This document shows, in pieces, positions 1-7,632 of a stretch of 18,187 nucleotides of DNA. The translations under genes were made by a program, and so were the position numbers. Origin of the DNA: Firmicutes bacterium CAG:646. Lineage in GTDB: Bacteria; Bacillota; Clostridia; Lachnospirales; Lachnospiraceae. Each line of letters begins with the position of its first letter. Within the stretch, counting starts at the first letter, position 1. Where the stretch lies: the NCBI GenBank assembly GCA_000432335.1, contig HF995388.1:5953-24139 (forward strand), written 5' to 3'. Below the pieces are notes generated by a model that did no database searches, had not been told where the DNA came from, and saw nothing but the letters and a program-made list of their open reading frames with translations.

Positions 1-540
1 TCTGCCTTTCAGGTAGCATCCATTATCACCACTACCGGTTTTGCCACGACAGATTTTAATGTGTGGCCGGAGGTGTCCCGAACGGTTCTTATCATGCTGA
101 TGTTTGTGGGAGCCTGCGCGGGCAGTACCGGAGGCGGTATCAAGGTATCCCGGTTTGTGATTTTGCTGAAGTCTATGGGAAAGGAGATCAAACAGTATCT
201 CCATCCCCGCCAGGTAAGAAAAATCCAGTTGGATGGAAAACCCGTAGAACACGAGGTTGTTCGAAACGTGAATGTATTTATGGTCGTGTATACCATGATT
301 TTTGGATTTTCCATGTTGATTCTGGCATTTGACGGAAATGATCTTATTTCCAATTTTACAGCCGTGGCTGCCACTTTTAATAATATCGGACCGGGATTGG
401 AACTGGTGGGACCGTCCGCAAACTTTGATCTGTTTTCCCATCCGGCAAAATTGGTGCTGATTTTTGATATGCTTGCAGGAAGGCTGGAGATCTTCCCGCT
501 GTTGTTATTATTTGTGAAAGATACCTGGAAAAAATTCTAA
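1..540 (+). CDS. TrkH/KtrB-family potassium uptake subunit (3' part)
   Basis: This is the C-terminal 179 residues of an integral membrane K+ transporter; the 5' part lies outside the window. The open frame runs from base 1 to TAA at 538-540 with no start needed. Visible family marks are a P-loop segment TTTGFATTDF near the beginning, the GSTGGGIKVSRF stretch that follows a pore helix, a later NNIGPGLELVGP loop matching the last selectivity-filter repeat, and the closing GRLEIFPLLLLF helix. These are standard in TrkH/KtrB proteins, which pass K+ through a four-repeat pore and work with a cytoplasmic TrkA/KtrA NAD-binding ring. That partner is not in the window. TrkH versus KtrB cannot be settled from the fragment. 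The gene ends just before a strong bidirectional hairpin. Confidence 0.93.
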   Translation, partial: SAFQVASIITTTGFATTDFNVWPEVSRTVLIMLMFVGACAGSTGGGIKVSRFVILLKSMGKEIKQYLHPRQVRKIQLDGKPVEHEVVRNVNVFMVVYTMIFGFSMLILAFDGNDLISNFTAVAATFNNIGPGLELVGPSANFDLFSHPAKLVLIFDMLAGRLEIFPLLLLFVKDTWKKF

Positions 541-586
541 GAAATTGACGCTGATTCCTTTTGGAGCAGAAATACACTGAAAAAGT

Positions 587-644
587 AAATGCCTGAAAGA
601 TTGTTCTGCATCTAATGCTTTTACAATCTTTCAGGCATTTTTTA
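587..644. terminator. Bidirectional rho-independent terminator
   Basis: An inverted repeat pairs ATGCCTGAAAGATTGT (589-604) with ACAATCTTTCAGGCAT (623-638), a perfect 16-bp stem. It is followed by a T run on the plus strand and preceded by A-rich sequence that gives a T run on the minus strand. It lies between the converging potassium-transporter and hicB-like genes and can end transcription of both. Confidence 0.9.
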
Positions 645-661
645 TCATAACGATGGAGATG

Positions 662-940
662 TTACTCGTCCCAGCCTTCCATAAATCGGATATTTACCAG
701 AATATTTCTTACAATATCGTCTTTTTCCAGTTTTAAATCAGAAGCATCGGACACTGGTGGGAGTTCACAGTCGTCTTCTTCCAACTCTACGCTGATCCAG
801 TTTGATGCGGCTTCGTTGGCCTGATCCATCGCTTCATCCAGTGTATCACCTGTCACCTGACAGGAATCCAGATCGGGGAAAAAGCCGGTGTAAGTTCCTT
901 CCGCTGTTTTGCGGAAGACTGCGGGGTATATAAATTTCAT
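662..940 (-). CDS. HicB-like type II antitoxin family protein (orphan)
   Basis: A 92-residue protein with the HicB-like fold: an N-terminal strand MKFIYPAVF, then the hallmark GTYTGFFPDLDSCQVTGDTLDEAMDQANEA (residues 15-44), which is the degenerate RNase-H-like domain of HicB antitoxins, and an acidic C-terminal half. ATG at 940 is chosen because AGGAG lies at 949-953, eight bases upstream; the GTG at 949 would fall inside that ribosome-binding site. HicB proteins normally neutralise the mRNase HicA, but no HicA-sized gene is adjacent on either side. The gene sits 57 bases downstream of the hydrogenase on the same strand without an obvious terminator between, so it is probably cotranscribed. 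There is no clear C-terminal DNA-binding domain. Its role here is unknown; many HicB-fold proteins in clostridia stand alone. Confidence 0.85.
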   Translation of the reverse strand: MKFIYPAVFRKTAEGTYTGFFPDLDSCQVTGDTLDEAMDQANEAASNWISVELEEDDCELPPVSDASDLKLEKDDIVRNILVNIRFMEGWDE

Positions 941-997
941 GAAGATCACTCCTATCTCAAAAATTGTAATCGTTTGTTTGGGGTCTGTGAGAACTTA

Positions 998-2503
998 TCA
1001 GTCCAGTTCGATTTCTTCCAGTTCTTTTGGAGGAAGCTGTTCGCTGGAAGAAGCCACAAACTTTTTCAATTCGGCAGCTGCCGTTTTGTATGGGGCGATC
1101 GTTCCGGCTCCCGCCATGCAGCCGCCAGGGCATCCCATACCTTCAATCATGCAATTTTTCAGCTTTCCAGCTTTGGCAAGCGTTAAGATCTTTTTACATT
1201 CCGCCAGTCCTTCCGCATGTTCGATATGAACAGGAATATCTGGATAATATTCTTTCAAGCAGGCTTCCACAGCGCTGGCTACACCGCCTGCCACTGCATA
1301 TCCTCTGCCTGCTCCCGTAGCGTCATGGAAAGAAGAATCCCCCTCAAAGCTTTCGATATCAATATTTTTTGCCTCGAACATTCCCACAAGTTCTTCAAAG
1401 GTAATTACAAAATCCACATCACTTCGCACATCTGTCCGGGATGCTTCCAGTTTTTTGGAAGCGCAGGGACCGATAAAGACCAATTTGGCGTGGGGATGTT
1501 CCTGCTTGATTTTTCGTGCAGTAGCTACCATGGGAGTAAGCTCCTGAGAAATGCTGTCGATCAGGTCAGGGAACTGGTTTCTTGCCAGAGCAGCCCAGGA
1601 GGGACAGCAGGAGGTGAGCAGGAAAGGCAGTTCTCCGGTATGAATTTTTTCAGCATAGTGATGCGCCTCGGAAATTGCGCCGATATCTGCGCCCAGAGCG
1701 ACTTCATAGACCTCAGAAAAGCCCAGAGCAAGCAGAGCTGCCTTGAATTTTTTTGGAGTAACGCTGGGACCAAACTGTCCCACAAAGGCAGGAGCAACTT
1801 CTGCGATAATTTCTGTTCCTTCTTTCAATGCGTGCGCCAGCTGGAAAATCTGAGATTTATCAGAAATAGCGCCGAAAGGACAGTTTACCATGCACATACC
1901 GCAGGAAACACATTTCTGATTGTTGATCACAGCACGTCCCTGACTGTCACTTTCAATGGCGTTGACGCCGCAGGCTTTCGCGCAGGGGCGTTCCTTGTGG
2001 GAAATAGCGTCGTAGGGACAGACAGCTTTACACTTTCCGCAGCGGATACATTTTTCCTGATCGATCACAGAGCGTCCGTCGATGATGGAAATGGCGCCCT
2101 TGGGGCAAACCTGCGCGCAGGGGTGAGCAACGCAGCCCCGGCACATATTACTGACTTCGTATTTATTCGGTTCACAGGCATCGCAGGCAGAGGGGATCAC
2201 CTGCATCAGAGGGGGCTCATAATATTTTTCATCGATATTGCTGGCTTCAATTCCAGAGGTAATATGAACTGCCTTATTTTCCGGGCGAAGGGACATTCCC
2301 ATAGCCAGACGCACTCGTTCGCTGGCGACTGCCCGTTCCCGGTAAATACTTTCACGGTAAGTTGCTTTTTCCTGAACGATGGAGTAAGGAATTGCTTCGA
2401 TATCGGCAATCAACGTCTCATCGGTGGAATTAAATCCCACTTTCGCAATTTCCGTAAAAACTTTTTTTCTGATTTTTTTGACAGGGGTATCTAATCCTCT
2501 CAT
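998..2503 (-). CDS. [FeFe] hydrogenase, monomeric, group B-like
   Basis: A 501-residue enzyme expected to reduce protons to H2 with electrons from ferredoxin in the cytoplasm. The middle part is a multi-cluster ferredoxin domain with Cys at 107/110, 121/124/129/133, 152/155/158/162, 174/178 and 198/201/204/208. The C-terminal H-cluster domain carries the three signature loops: TSCCPSW (297-303, Cys299 as proton relay and Cys300 as ligand), GPCASKK (345-351, Cys347) and GMGCPGGC (455-462, Cys458 and Cys462). All ligands are present, so it should be active if the HydEFG maturases exist elsewhere. The N-terminal start MRGLDTPVKKIRKKVF and the loop 2 form GPC rather than the MPC of classical group A enzymes fit group B hydrogenases; the subgroup is inference. 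The start is supported by AAGGAG at 2510-2515. It has its own promoter at 2562-2590 and is followed by the hicB-like gene. Confidence 0.93.
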   Translation of the reverse strand: MRGLDTPVKKIRKKVFTEIAKVGFNSTDETLIADIEAIPYSIVQEKATYRESIYRERAVASERVRLAMGMSLRPENKAVHITSGIEASNIDEKYYEPPLMQVIPSACDACEPNKYEVSNMCRGCVAHPCAQVCPKGAISIIDGRSVIDQEKCIRCGKCKAVCPYDAISHKERPCAKACGVNAIESDSQGRAVINNQKCVSCGMCMVNCPFGAISDKSQIFQLAHALKEGTEIIAEVAPAFVGQFGPSVTPKKFKAALLALGFSEVYEVALGADIGAISEAHHYAEKIHTGELPFLLTSCCPSWAALARNQFPDLIDSISQELTPMVATARKIKQEHPHAKLVFIGPCASKKLEASRTDVRSDVDFVITFEELVGMFEAKNIDIESFEGDSSFHDATGAGRGYAVAGGVASAVEACLKEYYPDIPVHIEHAEGLAECKKILTLAKAGKLKNCMIEGMGCPGGCMAGAGTIAPYKTAAAELKKFVASSSEQLPPKELEEIELD

Positions 2504-2561
2504 GTTAATCTCCTTTGCATTTATAGAAATATGAAATATTTAAAACTTTAAGTCTGGCATC

Positions 2562-2590
2562 ATTTTATCGAATTGGAGGAAAAAATACAA
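2562..2590 (-). promoter_or_regulatory. Probable promoter of the hydrogenase gene
   Basis: On the minus strand TTGTAT (2585-2590) and TAAAAT (2562-2567) are separated by 17 bases, matching sigma-A boxes at 4/6 and 5/6. The leader to the ATG at 2503 is about 50 bases. It is divergent from the gpmI promoter; the two -35 boxes are about 20 bases apart. Confidence 0.55.
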
Positions 2591-2609
2591 GAAAAAGAAG
2601 AGATGTTTC

Positions 2610-2637
2610 TTGAAAAAATCTGTTTTTCTGTTACAAT
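2610..2637 (+). promoter_or_regulatory. Promoter of gpmI
   Basis: TTGAAA (2610-2615) and TACAAT (2632-2637), each 5/6 to consensus, are separated by 16 bases. The transcript would start near 2644, with a leader of about 60 bases that contains a hairpin and an AGGAGG (2694-2699) before ATG at 2705. Confidence 0.75.
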
Positions 2638-2654
2638 ATGAATAGTTGAAAGCT

Positions 2655-2675
2655 GTATTCCCATAAAGGGAATAC
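2655..2675 (+). promoter_or_regulatory. Hairpin in the gpmI 5' leader
   Basis: GTATTCCC (2655-2662) and GGGAATAC (2668-2675) form a perfect 8-bp stem with a 5-base loop. It sits at about +12 of the predicted transcript and 19 bases before the Shine-Dalgarno sequence. No T run follows, so it is not a terminator. It could stabilise the mRNA 5' end or be a protein site; nothing in the sequence decides which. Confidence 0.5.
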
Positions 2676-2704
2676 GTTCTATGTAAGATATACAGGAGGA
2701 AATT

Positions 2705-4246
2705 ATGAGTAAAAAACCAACCGTTTTAATGATACTGGATGGATATGGATTGAATGACAAGTGTGAGGCAAATGCCGTTTGTGAAGGGAAAACGCCTATC
2801 ATGGATCAGTTAAAATCCCAGTATCCATTTGTAAAAGGAAATGCCAGCGGAATGGCAGTAGGACTTCCGGAAGGTCAGATGGGTAACTCTGAGGTGGGTC
2901 ATCTGAATATGGGCGCAGGTCGTATTGTGTATCAGGAGCTGACAAGAATCACAAAAGAAATTCAGGATGGAGACTTCTTTGAGAATGAAGCGCTTCTGAC
3001 AGCAGTCAGAAATGCCAAGGAAAATAATTCTGCCCTGCATTTTATGGGACTGCTTTCTGATGGAGGCGTACACAGCCATAATACCCATCTTTACGGATTG
3101 CTGGAACTGGCTAAAAAAGAAGGACTGGAAAACGTATATGTTCACTGTTTCCTGGATGGAAGAGATACCCCTCCGGCATCCGGAAAAAGTTTCGTGGAAG
3201 CTCTGGAAGAGAAGATGAAAGAGATCGGTGTGGGACAGATCGGCGTGATTTCTGGTCGGTACTATGCAATGGACAGAGATAATCGCTGGGATCGTGTAGA
3301 ATTGGCTTATAACGCTCTGACAAAAGGCGAGGGTGTAAAAGGCACAGATGCAGTGGCAGCAGTACAGGCATCTTACGATGATGATAAAACGGATGAATTT
3401 GTAATGCCTACCGTTATAGAAAAAGACGGAAAACCGGTAGCTACGATTCAGGATAAAGATTCTGTAGTATTTTTCAACTTCCGTCCGGACAGAGCAAGAG
3501 AGATCACTCGCGCTTTCTGCGATGATGATTTCAAAGGCTTTGAGAGAGGAAAAAGACTGGATCTTACCTATGTATGCTTTACAGATTACGATGATACGAT
3601 TCAGAACAAACTGGTTGCTTTCCATAAACAGGAGATCAAAAACACTTTTGGCGAATATCTGGCAGCGCATCATATGACCCAGGCGCGTATTGCCGAGACA
3701 GAAAAATATGCTCATGTAACCTTCTTCTTCAACGGCGGCATCGAGGAGCCAAACGAAGGAGAGGACAGAATCCTTGTAAAATCTCCGAAGGTTGCTACGT
3801 ATGATCTGAAACCGGAAATGAGCGCTTTTGAAGTATGTGATAAACTGGTAGATGCGATCAAATCCGAAAAATATGACGTGATCATCATCAACTTTGCAAA
3901 TCCGGATATGGTAGGACATACCGGTGTGGAAGATGCGGCTATTAAGGCCGTGGAAGCTGTCGATGCATGCGTAGGGCGCGCTGTAGAGGCAATCAAAGAA
4001 GTGGACGGACAGATGTTTATCTGCGCAGACCACGGAAACGCAGAACAGTTGGTAGACTATGAGACAGGAGAACCATTCACCGCTCATACCACCAATCCTG
4101 TTCCATTTATTCTGGTAAATGCAGACCCGGCTTATACGCTGAGAGAAGGCGGCTGTCTGGCAGATATCATTCCGACGCTGATCGAATTGATGGGAATGGA
4201 ACAGCCGGAAGAAATGACAGGAAAATCTTTGTTGGTAAGAAAATAA
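2705..4246 (+). CDS. gpmI: 2,3-bisphosphoglycerate-independent phosphoglycerate mutase
   Basis: A 513-residue cytoplasmic glycolytic enzyme that interconverts 3- and 2-phosphoglycerate through a phosphoserine intermediate and two Mn ions. Length is typical. The phosphatase-domain metal and catalytic residues are visible: Asp12 in LDGYG, the nucleophile Ser62 in GNSEVGH, Asp401 and His405 in NPDMVGHTG, Asp442 and His443 in ADHGNAE, and His461 in TAHTTNP. The transferase-domain substrate residues are represented by HSHNTH (123-128), DGRDTPP (151-157), SGRYYAMDRDNRW (183-195) and NFRPDRAREI (258-267). The start has AGGAGG five bases upstream. It has its own promoter and terminator. Its usual clostridial partner, enolase, lies about 8.8 kb downstream, past an accessory block. 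Confidence 0.98.
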   Translation: MSKKPTVLMILDGYGLNDKCEANAVCEGKTPIMDQLKSQYPFVKGNASGMAVGLPEGQMGNSEVGHLNMGAGRIVYQELTRITKEIQDGDFFENEALLTAVRNAKENNSALHFMGLLSDGGVHSHNTHLYGLLELAKKEGLENVYVHCFLDGRDTPPASGKSFVEALEEKMKEIGVGQIGVISGRYYAMDRDNRWDRVELAYNALTKGEGVKGTDAVAAVQASYDDDKTDEFVMPTVIEKDGKPVATIQDKDSVVFFNFRPDRAREITRAFCDDDFKGFERGKRLDLTYVCFTDYDDTIQNKLVAFHKQEIKNTFGEYLAAHHMTQARIAETEKYAHVTFFFNGGIEEPNEGEDRILVKSPKVATYDLKPEMSAFEVCDKLVDAIKSEKYDVIIINFANPDMVGHTGVEDAAIKAVEAVDACVGRAVEAIKEVDGQMFICADHGNAEQLVDYETGEPFTAHTTNPVPFILVNADPAYTLREGGCLADIIPTLIELMGMEQPEEMTGKSLLVRK

Positions 4247-4265
4247 GAAGATACTGATTATGAAA

Positions 4266-4313
4266 GAAACCTCTGGGAAATACAAAAAATGATGTATTCC
4301 CAGAGGTTTCTTA
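4266..4313. terminator. Hairpin terminator shared by gpmI and the ABC cassette
   Basis: GAAACCTCTGGGAAATAC (4266-4283) pairs with GTATTCCCAGAGGTTTC (4294-4310), a 17-bp stem with one bulged A and a 10-base loop. T runs on both sides are short, so termination strength is moderate. The last permease gene of the minus-strand cassette ends exactly at the base of the stem (stop at 4311-4313). Confidence 0.75.
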
Positions 4314-4976
4314 ATGAAAGTGGGCTGTAGGATGACAGAATTTGCCAAAGGAGGAGAGTGGAATTTTGATGATTACATAAATACTTATCCAAAGAAAAAT
4401 CCCTATGGCAATCAGAATCCCTTTGTTGATCATCCATAATGGTGCTTTTATATCAGCATATCTGGCGAAGATGTACAGATATTGAAGTGGTTTGATACGT
4501 AATAGACTCATTGTCATAATAGAAAATAACCAAAACACACTGACTACCATAGTGGATATATGAGGAATATCTGTAAAAATTGAAACAAAAGTGCACAAGC
4601 TGGCAAGAAAAAATGCGGTAGGAAAAAACGCTGATATCATATTAGAAAAGGATGTGGTAGTTTTTAATAGAAGAACACCGATCATTCCAATAACAGCAAA
4701 AATACTGACCATCCCGAATAGCAAAATGAATCTGCGAAAAATCCAGTGGAAGAGGAATTTTCCCTGTGCTACAATTACTTCAAACATAGAATCCGTACGA
4801 ATTTTGCACCATTCCCCAATTACAACGGATAAGTAAAAGGGAAATATCAGTTCAAAGCCTAAGTATTCCCAAGTAACATTTTCTCCACCTGTAGCACAGA
4901 TTACTAAAAAGGAACCTGTTAGCAGAGCAGAAATTAAAATTGCATTTATCCCTATAATTTGTAATTCATATTTCAT
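4311..4976 (-). CDS. ABC-2-type transporter permease (distal)
   Basis: A 221-residue, strongly hydrophobic protein with about six predicted membrane helices: near residues 8-27, 40-57, 83-105, 115-135, 138-157 and 185-207. There is no ATP-binding or enzymatic motif. It is the last gene of the minus-strand cassette; its ATG (4974-4976) follows the stop of the preceding permease gene by three bases, and a GGAGGG Shine-Dalgarno lies inside that gene, so the two are translationally coupled. Together with the neighbouring permease and ATPase it should form one heteromeric exporter. The substrate is not shown; ABC-2 exporters under BlaI/M56 control suggest an antibiotic, peptide or cell-envelope substrate, which is inference. 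Confidence 0.8.
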   Translation of the reverse strand: MKYELQIIGINAILISALLTGSFLVICATGGENVTWEYLGFELIFPFYLSVVIGEWCKIRTDSMFEVIVAQGKFLFHWIFRRFILLFGMVSIFAVIGMIGVLLLKTTTSFSNMISAFFPTAFFLASLCTFVSIFTDIPHISTMVVSVFWLFSIMTMSLLRIKPLQYLYIFARYADIKAPLWMINKGILIAIGIFLWISIYVIIKIPLSSFGKFCHPTAHFH

Positions 4977-4979
4977 TAT

Positions 4980-5744
4980 TCAATTATCCCTCCAAAATTT
5001 ACGTTTTACAAAAATGAGTAGAATACTTAATCCGCCGATTCCCAGCATGAACAAGAGATTCAGAAATGCACTTTCTATATAAATCGTGGGCCAACGGGGA
5101 TGTTGCCATATCATTTTAGAAACATCCCCCTGAGTAAAAATATAGAATGGTGCTGGTGTGGCTCCTGTCTCCACGGAAAGTACATTTGTTAAAAATAATA
5201 CGGAAAAAAGCAAGTAAAACAATCGTAGGTTTATGAGTTCCGGGAGAATAACACTGCTTGTAGTTACAAAAAAAGTGGCAGGAATTATGATATAAATACT
5301 TACTTCCCAGCAGGAGCTGATATAGTCTTTGACAGATGTTTCCACATGATTAAAAACGGCAAATCCAATCAATGCAGCTATTAATAGCAGATACATGAAG
5401 GAAAGAGCATAGAGGAAATTCCCCAGTAGTTTTCCGACAATGTAACTTTGTTTTCTGATAGGAGTTACCATAAATAAATCTCTTCTTCCCATTTTGCGGT
5501 CACTAACAAGGCGATCTGCCATAAGAAACATTAAAGCAAACAAAAGAATTAATCCGTCAAAGGCAAAGACACGTCGGACATAATAGTGAACATCGTATAG
5601 AAATTCAATTCTTTTCATATTATTTGTGGTTGGTAAACAGTCCATCATGGTTGCGATTACCACAAAGAGTAAGACAAGCCATCCAGATACTCGCTTGATC
5701 TGCATTTTATATTCATATTTTGAAATAGAAAACACTTTATTCAT
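4980..5744 (-). CDS. ABC-2-type transporter permease (proximal)
   Basis: A 254-residue membrane protein starting MNKVFSISKYEYKMQIK. A basic N-terminal segment precedes a first helix (about residues 20-36), a long loop, then five more helices, ending in the positively charged KRKFWRDN. The first cytoplasmic loop contains DRLVSDRKMGRRDLFMVTPIRK, typical of ABC-2 permeases where the ATPase docks. ATG at 5744 is preferred to the longer open frame beginning at 5858 because GGAGGAAAAGAGT lies directly upstream and because it overlaps the ATPase gene by only 8 bases, the usual coupling geometry. It pairs with the next permease and the upstream ATPase as an exporter. Confidence 0.87.
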   Translation of the reverse strand: MNKVFSISKYEYKMQIKRVSGWLVLLFVVIATMMDCLPTTNNMKRIEFLYDVHYYVRRVFAFDGLILLFALMFLMADRLVSDRKMGRRDLFMVTPIRKQSYIVGKLLGNFLYALSFMYLLLIAALIGFAVFNHVETSVKDYISSCWEVSIYIIIPATFFVTTSSVILPELINLRLFYLLFSVLFLTNVLSVETGATPAPFYIFTQGDVSKMIWQHPRWPTIYIESAFLNLLFMLGIGGLSILLIFVKRKFWRDN

Positions 5745-6609
5745 ACTCTTTTCCTCCCATACAATAAACATAGGCGTCTTCCAACGTTTCTGTAGTAGAA
5801 GGGCCAGAAAACGAATTGTTTTCGTCCATGATCCGTGCCTGAATGGTATTGTGCTCATAAGTAATGGATGATACAGAAGTTTTCTTTTGCAATTCCAGTA
5901 ATTCCTGTTCGTTTGTCAATTCAATAATTTTTACTTTTCCAGCAACTTTAGAAAGTAAATGAATGGTATTGCCGCAGAAAAATAATTTTCCTTTCCGCAA
6001 TACTGCAAGTTGTTCGCAAAGCTGGTAAATGTCTTCAACGATATGAGTAGAAAGCAGCACACATTTTCCGTCTTTGGCGAAACGGGAAAGAACTCCGCGG
6101 AATCGTACCCGTTCTTCAGGATCAAGACCTGCCGTTGGTTCGTCTACAATTAAAATTTCTGGATTTCCAACAAGGGCTTGTGCAATCCCTACGCGTCGCT
6201 TCATACCGCCAGAGAGTTGTCCTATAAGCCTTTTTGAATATTGTTCCATATCCACTTGTTCCAAAATAGATTTGATTTGTTTCTGATCTTTGACACCTTT
6301 TAGTGAAGCCATATAGCTGACAAAATCGAAAACAGACAAAGAGGGATACATGTTCAACTCTTGTGGAAGATACCCAATCAGTCGGCGTACTTCCTTACCA
6401 TTTTTTTGAGTATCAAAACCACATACAGAGATGGTTCCCGATGTGGGCTGCATAATAGTGGCCAATAACTTCATTAAGGTTGTCTTTCCGGCTCCGTTAT
6501 GTCCTAACAATCCAAAAACTCCGCTTTCAATAGAAAATGATACTGTATCGAGAGCTTTTATACGGTTTTTATATTCTTTTGTTACAGAATGAAATTCAAT
6601 ATTATTCAT
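5737..6609 (-). CDS. ABC transporter ATP-binding protein (exporter type)
   Basis: A 290-residue nucleotide-binding subunit with all motors of an ABC ATPase: Walker A GHNGAGKT (36-43), Q-loop Gln83 in YLPQELN, signature LSGGM (132-136), Walker B ILIVDEP (152-158), D-loop GLDP and switch His189 in STHIVED. The C-terminal 80 residues are the variable tail seen in CcmA/BcrA-like ABC-2 exporters. It hydrolyses ATP to drive the two permeases encoded directly downstream, with which it overlaps by 8 bases. A GGAGG at 6620-6624 sets the ATG at 6609. A 57-base gap separates it from the M56 protease gene and contains a hairpin and an operator-like palindrome, so expression may be tuned apart from blaI/blaR1. 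Substrate unknown. Confidence 0.95.
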   Translation of the reverse strand: MNNIEFHSVTKEYKNRIKALDTVSFSIESGVFGLLGHNGAGKTTLMKLLATIMQPTSGTISVCGFDTQKNGKEVRRLIGYLPQELNMYPSLSVFDFVSYMASLKGVKDQKQIKSILEQVDMEQYSKRLIGQLSGGMKRRVGIAQALVGNPEILIVDEPTAGLDPEERVRFRGVLSRFAKDGKCVLLSTHIVEDIYQLCEQLAVLRKGKLFFCGNTIHLLSKVAGKVKIIELTNEQELLELQKKTSVSSITYEHNTIQARIMDENNSFSGPSTTETLEDAYVYCMGGKEYE

Positions 6610-6630
6610 ATCAGATCAACCTCCATTAAA

Positions 6631-6642
6631 CTACTTTTGTAG
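6631..6642 (-). promoter_or_regulatory. BlaI-like operator candidate before the ABC ATPase gene
   Basis: CTACTTTTGTAG is a perfect palindrome (CTAC-N4-GTAG) that resembles the BlaI/MecI operator core CTACA-N2-TGTAG. With its flank it reads AAACTAC, the same half-site found in both operators at the blaI promoter. It lies 22 bases upstream of the ATPase start, just before the Shine-Dalgarno sequence. A repressor here could block initiation or act as a roadblock to read-through from blaI-blaR1. Confidence 0.5.
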
Positions 6643-6663
6643 ATTTATAAAATATAAGGATAA

Positions 6664-6682
6664 GGGTTACTCATTGTAACCC
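6664..6682 (-). promoter_or_regulatory. Intercistronic hairpin at the blaR1-like stop codon
   Basis: On the minus strand GGGTTAC and GTAACCC form a perfect 7-bp stem with a 5-base loop, overlapping the TAA stop of the M56 protease gene. The sequence that follows is T/A rich but is not a clean T run, so it could be a weak attenuator or an mRNA-processing or 3'-end stabilising hairpin within the cassette. Confidence 0.5.
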
Positions 6683-7632
6683 TCACGATATTCTGTTTCC
6701 GTTTGATAAGCCGGATATGGATAGAAATATTCCCGGCTGAGTTGTAAAGACCATATTACGATCAATACAAAACAGATAACCAAAACAACGGTTGCAATTT
6801 GTGTATTAAATTTTGATCTCGGCGTGGCAATTTTTTGAATGCGCCTCTTGGCTAAGATAAAATTAAGTGCACCAATACCCATATTAGAGGGAGGTGTTTT
6901 GTGTGTTGAAAGTTCCAGCAGTCGAATGATAGAAGAGGCATATTCGACTTTGGGAATTTTTCCCTGTAATAGCTTTAAGGTGGCAGAGTCACAATCTATC
7001 TCGCAATGCAGGGAAAAATCAGCTTTTGCAATCCATACAAAAGGATTTAACCAATTCGCAACACATACATAACGATAGATATTTTCATAAAGCAAATGTT
7101 TTCGCTTAATATGTGTTAGTTCATGAGCAAAAACAGCAGATAATTCGGAATCTGTCAATTTCTCAATTACCGTTTGGTTTATAATAATGGATGGCTGGAT
7201 TACACCTGTAACACAGATGGGGGAATCCAAAGTTCCATAATATAGCATTGGGATTTTTCTTAATCCGATGATATTTGCACAGTGAGAACAAATTTTGATC
7301 AATCGTGCATTTCTGCAGAGCCGGTAGTGTTTTAGTGCCTGTTTAGCTAAAATAAAGCGGATTGTATGATAAAACAATAAAATACCACATCCAGATATCC
7401 ATATTTTGCAGGCGATATAGAAGCCTTGCAGCCAATTTTGTTTTTCAGGTGAGACAAGCAAAACATCGTAAGACAAAATAGGAATACAAAAGAATGCCAT
7501 ACCACATAAAAGGAACCACAGAGGTAATGTATAATGTAGAACATGAGTGATAAATAGTGATAAAATACAAAAGATACTGCCGATAACAGATACAAAAATC
7601 ACAATATAAAAGATGTTAAGGAGTGTTTGCAT
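6667..7632 (-). CDS. BlaR1/MecR1-like M56 family membrane metalloprotease
   Basis: A 321-residue integral membrane zinc protease. Helices lie near residues 8-30, 35-58 and 70-93, with a fourth at 278-297. The cytoplasmic protease domain has the gluzincin motif HELTH (170-174, catalytic Glu171) and the downstream ligand segment EIDCDSA (Glu211). In BlaR1/MecR1, signal sensing activates this domain to remove the BlaI/MecI repressor. Here only about 24 residues follow the last helix, a Tyr-rich tail, so the penicillin-binding sensor domain of true BlaR1 is absent and beta-lactams are unlikely to be sensed directly. The start overlaps the repressor gene by 17 bases. The signal may instead come through the membrane part or from the neighbouring exporter; that is inference. 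Confidence 0.93.
   Translation of the reverse strand: MQTLLNIFYIVIFVSVIGSIFCILSLFITHVLHYTLPLWFLLCGMAFFCIPILSYDVLLVSPEKQNWLQGFYIACKIWISGCGILLFYHTIRFILAKQALKHYRLCRNARLIKICSHCANIIGLRKIPMLYYGTLDSPICVTGVIQPSIIINQTVIEKLTDSELSAVFAHELTHIKRKHLLYENIYRYVCVANWLNPFVWIAKADFSLHCEIDCDSATLKLLQGKIPKVEYASSIIRLLELSTHKTPPSNMGIGALNFILAKRRIQKIATPRSKFNTQIATVVLVICFVLIVIWSLQLSREYFYPYPAYQTETEYREGYNE

Noticed and set aside
1217..2494. 425-codon open frame on the plus strand opposite the hydrogenase
   Set aside because: It mirrors a strongly supported coding frame with all hydrogenase motifs, has no recognisable domain, and lacks a fitting ribosome-binding site. It is a shadow of codon use.
2526..2540. AAATAT-GAA-ATATTT dyad in the hydrogenase leader as a redox-regulator (Rex/Fnr) site
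   Set aside because: It does not match Rex (TTGTTAA...TTAACAA) or Fnr/Crp half-sites, and short AT palindromes are frequent here.
2810..4348. 512-codon open frame on the minus strand opposite gpmI
   Set aside because: Antisense shadow of gpmI; its protein is rich in Cys, Phe, Ile and Ser without domain structure, and it crosses the terminator.
5745..5858. Longer N-terminus for the proximal ABC permease (start at 5858)
   Set aside because: It would overlap the ATPase gene by 122 bases and has no membrane-protein character, while ATG at 5744 has a strong GGAGG and an 8-base overlap.
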